Program-made: the position numbers and the translations under genes
Part shown: piece by piece, positions 59,927 through 64,000 of the stretch
How positions within the stretch are numbered: position 1 is the stretch's first letter
Layout: every line of letters begins with the position of its first letter
Notes under the pieces: generated by a model
The model's input: the letters and a program-made list of their open reading frames with translations, nothing else
Told to the model about the DNA's origin: nothing
Database searches by the model: none
Assembly: GCA_965200525.1 (NCBI GenBank)
Contig: OZ241368.1
Coordinates: 868,001 to 932,000, forward strand
Origin: JANNPJ01 sp965200525
GTDB taxonomy: Bacteria; Actinomycetota; Actinomycetes; Actinomycetales; Kineosporiaceae
Reading direction: 5' to 3'
DNA: 64,000 nt

Positions 59927-60334
59927 ATGTCGACGTTCCGGATCCGCCAGGCGGCTGAACTGCTCGGGGTCAGTGACGACACCGTCCGCCGCTGGGCCGA
60001 GTCCGGTCGCCTGGAGACGACGCTCGACGACGGTGGCCGCCAGGCCGTGGACGGCGCCGTCCTGGCCCGGTTCGCCGAAGAGCTGGCCGCCGAGCTGCCG
60101 GTCGCCCCCACCCAACGGGCGGTCAGCCAGTCGGCCCGCAACCGGTTCACCGGCCTGGTCACCAAGGTCACCCGCGACACCGTGATGGCGCAGGTCGAGA
60201 TCCAGGCCGGCCCGTTCCGGGTGGTCTCGTTGATGAGCCGGGAGGCCGCCGACGACCTCGGGCTCCAGCCCGGTGTGCTCGCGGTGGCCGTGGTCAAGTC
60301 GACCAACGTGGTCGTGGAAATCCCCGGCAGTTGA
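59927..60334 (+). CDS. Molybdate-responsive HTH-TOBE regulator
   Basis: This 135-aa protein joins a MerR/excisionase-type HTH (FRIRQAAELLGVSDDTVRRWAESGRLETTLDDGGRQAVDGAVLARFAEEL) to one TOBE/Mop domain (SARNRFTGLVTKVTRDTVMAQVEIQAGPFRVVSLMSREAADDLGL...VAVVKSTNVVVEIPG). TOBE domains bind molybdate or tungstate. This arrangement stands in for ModE in actinobacteria. It heads the mod operon, 46 nt before modA, and probably represses it when molybdate is plentiful. Confidence 0.88.
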   Translation: MSTFRIRQAAELLGVSDDTVRRWAESGRLETTLDDGGRQAVDGAVLARFAEELAAELPVAPTQRAVSQSARNRFTGLVTKVTRDTVMAQVEIQAGPFRVVSLMSREAADDLGLQPGVLAVAVVKSTNVVVEIPGS

Positions 60335-60380
60335 TCAGGTTCGTCTATTTCTCTACCACTCAAGCACATTGGAGTTCCTG

Positions 60381-61163
60381 GTGAACCGTTCCCGATCCGT
60401 CGTCGTGGTGGCCGTCGCTGCCGGCCTGGCCCTGGCCGGCTGCAGCTCCTCGTCCAGTTCCAGCAGTTCGGCGCCGGCGCCGAGCACATCGTCGACCACG
60501 CTCACGGTGTTCGCCGCGGCGTCCCTGACCGGCTCGTTCACCACGCTCGGGAAGCAATTCGAAGCGGCCCACCCCGGCACCAAGGTGGTCTTCAGTTTCG
60601 GCCCCAGCTCGGGCCTGGCCACCCAGATCACGAGCGGCGCCCCGGCCGACGTCTTCGCCTCCGCCTCACCCAAGAACATGCAGGCGGTGGTCGATGCCAA
60701 GGCCGCGGCGGCGCCGGCCGACTTCGCCAAGAACACGATGGAGATCGCGGTTCCGCCGGCCAACCCGGCCAAGATCACCAAGCTCGCCGACCTGGCCTCG
60801 ACCAAGGTCAAGGTGGTTCTCTGCGCGGCTGAGGTTCCCTGCGGGGCAACGGCTCTCGCGGTGTTCAAGAACGCCGGCCTGACCGTGAAGCCGGTCAGCA
60901 ACGAGGTCGACGTCAAGTCGACCCTGTCCAAGGTGCAACTGGGCGAGGCCGACGCCGGGGTGGTCTACGTCACCGACGTGCTGGCCGCCGGGGCCAAGGT
61001 CAAGGGCATCGAGATCCCGGCCGACGTCAACGCCTCCACCGAGTACCCGATCGCGGCACTGTCGGCGTCCAAGAACACCGCCCTGGCCCAGGACTTCGTC
61101 GAGTACGTGCTCTCCGCGGACGGCAGCACCGCGCTCAAGGCCGCCGGGTTCGAGCAGCCCTGA
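60381..61163 (+). CDS. modA: Molybdate-binding lipoprotein ModA
   Basis: GTG 60381 has GGAG upstream; the product is 260 aa. It begins with a lipoprotein signal (VVVAVAAGLALAGC), then a Ser-rich linker. The mature part is ModA: LTVFAAASLTGSF, FSFGPSSGLATQITSGAPADVFASAS (oxyanion-binding Ser residues) and VYVTDVLAAGAKVKGIEIP near the C-terminus. It captures molybdate outside the membrane for ModB and ModC. Confidence 0.95.
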   Translation: MNRSRSVVVVAVAAGLALAGCSSSSSSSSSAPAPSTSSTTLTVFAAASLTGSFTTLGKQFEAAHPGTKVVFSFGPSSGLATQITSGAPADVFASASPKNMQAVVDAKAAAAPADFAKNTMEIAVPPANPAKITKLADLASTKVKVVLCAAEVPCGATALAVFKNAGLTVKPVSNEVDVKSTLSKVQLGEADAGVVYVTDVLAAGAKVKGIEIPADVNASTEYPIAALSASKNTALAQDFVEYVLSADGSTALKAAGFEQP

Positions 61164-61195
61164 AGTCAGCCCGGAAGTCAGCCCGGAAGCCGGCC

Positions 61196-62014
61196 TTGAA
61201 GCGGGGCGGGGCGGACCGTCGGGCCCGGCCGGCCGTGCCCTGGCCGCTGGCCGGGCCCGCTCTGGTCGCCCTGATCTTCCTGCTGCTGCCCCTGGTGGGC
61301 CTGCTGGCCCGGGCGCCGTGGCGCAGCCTGCCGCACCTGCTGGCCGAGCCGGCGATCCGCGAGGCCCTGCGGCTGTCGCTGGTCTCGGCCACCCTCGCCA
61401 CCGGCCTGTCGCTGCTCTTCGGCGTCCCGCTGGCCTGGGTGCTGGCCCGTTCGACCTGGCCCGGCACCGGGCTGCTGCGGGCCCTGGTCACCCTGCCGCT
61501 GGTGCTGCCACCGGTGGTCGGCGGCGTCGCCCTGCTGCTCGCCCTGGGCCGGACCGGGCTGGTCGGGCGCTACCTGGACTCATGGTTCGGCCTCACCCTG
61601 CCGTTCAGCACGGGTGCGGTCGTGGTTGCCGAAACCTTTGTGGCCATGCCATTTCTCATCGTCACGGTCGAGGGCGCCCTGCGCTCGGCCGACCGTGGCC
61701 TGGAGGAGGCGGCGGCCACTCTCGGCTCCCGGCCGTTCGCCACCTTCCGCCGGGTCACCCTGCCCCTGATCGGGCCCAGCTTGATCGCCGGCAGCGTGCT
61801 CTGCTGGGCCCGGGCCCTGGGCGAGTTCGGGGCCACGATCACCTTCGCCGGCAATTTTCCGGGCCGGACCGAGACCATGCCGCTGGCCGTCTACCTGGCC
61901 CTGGAGTCCGACCCGGACGCCGCGATCGCCCTCAGCCTGGTGCTGCTGCTGGTCGCGGTGGCGGCCCTGGCCCTGCTGCGCGACCGCTGGCTCACCGCGG
62001 GGACGACGTTGTGA
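61196..62014 (+). CDS. modB: Molybdate ABC transporter permease ModB
   Basis: TTG 61196 starts a 272-aa protein. Six or so helices follow (PLAGPALVALIFLLLPLVGLLA first). The cytosolic EAA loop is LEEAAATLGSRPFATFRRVTLPLIGPSL, and RALGEFGATITFAGNFPGRTETMPLAVY is the highly conserved ModB/CysT segment. It forms the membrane channel. Its last four bases (GTGA) overlap modC. Direct repeats GAAGTCAGCCCG precede the start (61162-61190). Confidence 0.95.
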   Translation: MKRGGADRRARPAVPWPLAGPALVALIFLLLPLVGLLARAPWRSLPHLLAEPAIREALRLSLVSATLATGLSLLFGVPLAWVLARSTWPGTGLLRALVTLPLVLPPVVGGVALLLALGRTGLVGRYLDSWFGLTLPFSTGAVVVAETFVAMPFLIVTVEGALRSADRGLEEAAATLGSRPFATFRRVTLPLIGPSLIAGSVLCWARALGEFGATITFAGNFPGRTETMPLAVYLALESDPDAAIALSLVLLLVAVAALALLRDRWLTAGTTL

Positions 62015-63111
62015 GCCCGGGGCTGGAAGCGGCCTTCGCCGTCACCCGGGCCGACTTCCGGCTGGAGGTGGAGCTGGCCGTCGGGCCCGGCGAGGTGCTG
62101 GCCGTGCTCGGCCCCAACGGCGCCGGAAAGTCCACCCTGCTGCGGGCTCTGGCCGGACTGCGGGCCGTCACCGAGGGCCGGGTCTCGGTCGGCGACCAGC
62201 TCTGGGACGACGCCGCGGCCGGGGTCTTCGTGCCCGCGGTCGATCGTTCGGTCGGCCTGGTGTTCCAGGACTACCGGCTCTTCCCGCACCTGAGCGTGCT
62301 CGACAACATCGCCTTCGCGGCCCGGGCCCGGGGCGCCGGACGGCGTCGGTCGCGGGCCGAGGCGGGCGCCGTCATCGATCGGCTCGATCTGGCCGCCCTG
62401 GCCCGGCGCCGTCCCGGGCAGCTGTCCGGCGGGCAGGCCCAGCGGGTGGCCCTGGCCCGGGCCCTGGCCGCGCAGCCGCGCCTGCTGTTGCTGGACGAAC
62501 CGCTGGCCGCCCTGGACGCCCGGACCCGGCTCGAGATCCGGACCGAGCTGCGCCGGCACCTGAGCGGCTTCGCCGGGCCGAGCATCGTCGTCACCCACGA
62601 CCCGCTGGAGGCCCTGGTGCTGGCCGACCGCATCCTGGTGCTCGAGGCCGGCGTCATCGTCCAGGCGGGCACCCCGGCCGAGGTGTCCCGCCGGCCCGCG
62701 ACCGAGTACGTGGCCCGGTTGATGGGCCTGAACCTCTACTCCGGCGAGCTGACCGATCCGCCGACCGGGCGGGTCGAGCTGGACGACGCCGGCGGGCTGC
62801 TGTTCGCCACCGGTCCGGACCGCCCGCAGCGGCCCGGACCGGTGCTGGCCGTGCTGGCGCCGACCGCGATCTCGCTGCACCTGGACCGGCCCGGGCCGGG
62901 ATCGGCGCGCAACGTCTGGGCCGGGCGGGTGAGCGGGGTCGAACTGCTCACCGACCGGGTGCGGGTGGCGGTCGAGGGCCGGCCCGGCGCCCTGGTCGAC
63001 GTCACCCCGGCCGCCGTGGCCGAGCTGGGCCTGGCCGCCGGTCGGCCGGTCTGGCTGAGCGCCAAGGCGAGCGAGGTCCTGGCCTACCCGAGAGCAGGCG
63101 GGCGTGGCTGA
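62011..63111 (+). CDS. modC: Molybdate ABC transporter ATPase ModC
   Basis: The product is 366 aa. Walker A is GPNGAGKST, the Q-loop VFQDYRLFPHLSV, the signature LSGGQAQRVALARAL, Walker B LLLLDEPLAALDA and the H-loop VVTHD. A C-terminal TOBE domain (about 285-355) is of the ModC type and can sense molybdate to stop transport. The start overlaps modB by 4 nt and the end overlaps the molybdoenzyme by 8 nt. Confidence 0.95.
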   Translation: MSPGLEAAFAVTRADFRLEVELAVGPGEVLAVLGPNGAGKSTLLRALAGLRAVTEGRVSVGDQLWDDAAAGVFVPAVDRSVGLVFQDYRLFPHLSVLDNIAFAARARGAGRRRSRAEAGAVIDRLDLAALARRRPGQLSGGQAQRVALARALAAQPRLLLLDEPLAALDARTRLEIRTELRRHLSGFAGPSIVVTHDPLEALVLADRILVLEAGVIVQAGTPAEVSRRPATEYVARLMGLNLYSGELTDPPTGRVELDDAGGLLFATGPDRPQRPGPVLAVLAPTAISLHLDRPGPGSARNVWAGRVSGVELLTDRVRVAVEGRPGALVDVTPAAVAELGLAAGRPVWLSAKASEVLAYPRAGGRG

Positions 63112-63733
63112 TTCCCTCGACCCTCTCGACCCGCGGCCCCTGCCGGACCGATCGGCCCCGCCCGGGCAGAGGGTGCGAAAAGAGCTGCTGGTCAAGCACT
63201 ACGGCCCGATCCCGAAGGCCGACCGGCCGGACGAGTGGGCCATGATCTTCGGCGGGGCCACCGCCTCCGGCGAGGCGCACCGGATCACCGTCGCCGGGCT
63301 GGCCGGGCTGCCGCCGACCCGGGTGGTGGCCGGACTGCACTGCGCCGGCAGGTGGAGCGTGCTCGACAACATCTGGGACGGCGTGGCCGCCCGGGACGTC
63401 GTCGCCGCCTTCCCGCCCCGGGACGGCATCACCGATCTGGTGGTCTACGGGCACTACGGGTACAGCGCCAGCCTCACCCTGAACGATCTGACCGACTGCG
63501 AGGCCCTGCTGGCCACCCGGCTGAACGACGAGCCGCTGACCCCCGAGCACGGCTTCCCGATCCGGCTGGTCATCCCCCACAGGTACGCCTACAAGGGCCC
63601 CAAGTGGTTCCGCGGCTGGGAGTACCTGACCGGGCCCCGGCGGGGCTTCTGGGAGGAGCGGGGCTATCACCTGCGTGGCGATCCCTGGCTGGAGGAGCGC
63701 TACTCGTACCAGGAGACCCACCCGCAGCGGTGA
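63104..63733 (+). CDS. Molybdopterin-dependent oxidoreductase, sulfite-oxidase-like
   Basis: GTG 63104 starts a 209-aa protein overlapping modC by 8 nt. It has the oxidoreductase molybdopterin domain: HRITVAGLAGLPPTRVVAGLHCAGRWSVLDNIWDGV, where Cys in LHCAGRWS is the Mo ligand, then VVYGHYGYSASLTLNDL, GFPIRLVIPHRYAYKGPKWFRGWEYL. It is closest to the short actinobacterial YedY/SUOX-like proteins without heme or Tat signal, so it is probably cytosolic. Co-transcription with modABC suggests uptake and use of molybdenum are linked. Substrate unknown. Confidence 0.93.
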   Translation: MADSLDPLDPRPLPDRSAPPGQRVRKELLVKHYGPIPKADRPDEWAMIFGGATASGEAHRITVAGLAGLPPTRVVAGLHCAGRWSVLDNIWDGVAARDVVAAFPPRDGITDLVVYGHYGYSASLTLNDLTDCEALLATRLNDEPLTPEHGFPIRLVIPHRYAYKGPKWFRGWEYLTGPRRGFWEERGYHLRGDPWLEERYSYQETHPQR

Positions 63734-63882
63734 CCCCCGAACGGCGATCCGGGCCACCGTCGTTCGGCCGGGCTCCGGCGTGACCGGGCCCCGTGGACGG
63801 CGCCACCCCGCTAGCATCGAAGCTCGGGTGACTTTCCGCAGACATAAGGTCGCAGAACGTCACCTTCGACCTGGGGAGTCGC

Positions 63883-64000
63883 GTGACCGTCGCACAGTAC
63901 CTTCGCGTTCTGCGTCAGCAGTGGTTCGTGGTGATTCTGCTGACCGCGCTGGCTGTCGGCGGCGCGGCCGCCTACACCGCCCGGCAGACGCCCTACTACT
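63883..64000 (+). CDS. Wzz-type polysaccharide chain-length/tyrosine-kinase-like protein, N-terminal part
   Basis: GTG 63883 follows GGGGAG. The 39 visible residues read VTVAQYLRVLRQQWFVVILLT followed by ALAVGGAAAYTARQTPYY. A short cytosolic helix leading straight into a transmembrane segment and the following periplasmic start is the hallmark of Wzz/CpsC-type polysaccharide co-polymerases, often fused to a tyrosine kinase (CpsD/Wzc). The gene runs off the window's right edge. Confidence 0.83.
   Translation, partial: MTVAQYLRVLRQQWFVVILLTALAVGGAAAYTARQTPYY

Noticed and set aside
1..64000. tRNA or rRNA genes
   Set aside because: No GTTCGAATCC-type T-loop with cloverleaf arms or rRNA core sequence was seen by eye. 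A tRNA search program would be decisive.

Overview
The window is very GC-rich DNA with frequent GTG and TTG starts. It carries ECF sigma factors, F420-type flavin-fold proteins, ROK regulators, XRE/TPR regulators and a DUF222-HNH gene, and many neighbouring genes overlap by 4 nt. This indicates a high-GC Actinomycetota chromosome, most likely from a soil or plant-litter organism. A Kineosporia-like or related lineage is my guess and is not shown by the sequence. I see no rRNA, tRNA, CRISPR array, prophage or intact insertion sequence.

Layout. 0-13 kb: the end of a phosphoesterase gene, a secreted SGNH esterase, an ECF42-type sigma factor with its DGPF partner, and a nitric-oxide/c-di-GMP cluster (H-NOX plus an HNOBA-GGDEF-EAL enzyme, with a TPR-GGDEF protein divergent from it). 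A large secreted GH18-SGNH fusion that has lost catalytic residues in both domains follows, then a divergent ROK/MFS pair. 13-31 kb: a VOC protein, a DUF697-like GTPase divergent from a membrane-anchored Hsp70-ricin fusion, murB in an operon with an XRE/TPR regulator, a Nudix gene, a second XRE/TPR regulator, membrane lipid-type genes (phosphoesterase, GDPD, flippase-like), a sigma/anti-sigma pair, and a sugar-binding-fold diguanylate cyclase. 30.7-39.3 kb: a polysaccharide block, with a secreted GH16 glucanase and a six-gene operon (ROK repressor, ABC importer, GH4 phospho-glycosidase, sugar kinase) that has a near-perfect operator in front of it.

39.3-44.1 kb is a low-complexity region: a GC minisatellite, a DUF222-HNH pseudogene with several frameshifts, and a phosphotransferase gene interrupted by an in-frame collagen-like (Gly-Pro-Thr)8 repeat. 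44.1-51 kb is an accessory-looking block (XRE regulator, HAD, TPR protein, serine hydrolase, an inactivated DnaQ-like protein, small unknown genes). Four copies of a dispersed palindrome, TGATGAGGACA-N7/8-TGTCCTCATCA, lie in this block. 51-59.6 kb: an efflux pump, a methyltransferase, a RibD-like reductase with a third XRE paralogue, a chitinase and an APC permease. 59.9-63.7 kb: a molybdate uptake operon (HTH-TOBE regulator, modABC) ending in a molybdopterin enzyme. The window ends inside a Wzz-type gene.

Three themes recur. Signalling enzymes are sensor-coupled: three diguanylate cyclase proteins have different input domains, and none has a canonical RxxD inhibitory site. Several enzyme folds have lost catalytic residues and may act as binding or sensing proteins. 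Paralogous XRE/TPR regulators sit next to, and in two cases are translationally coupled to, unrelated metabolic genes.
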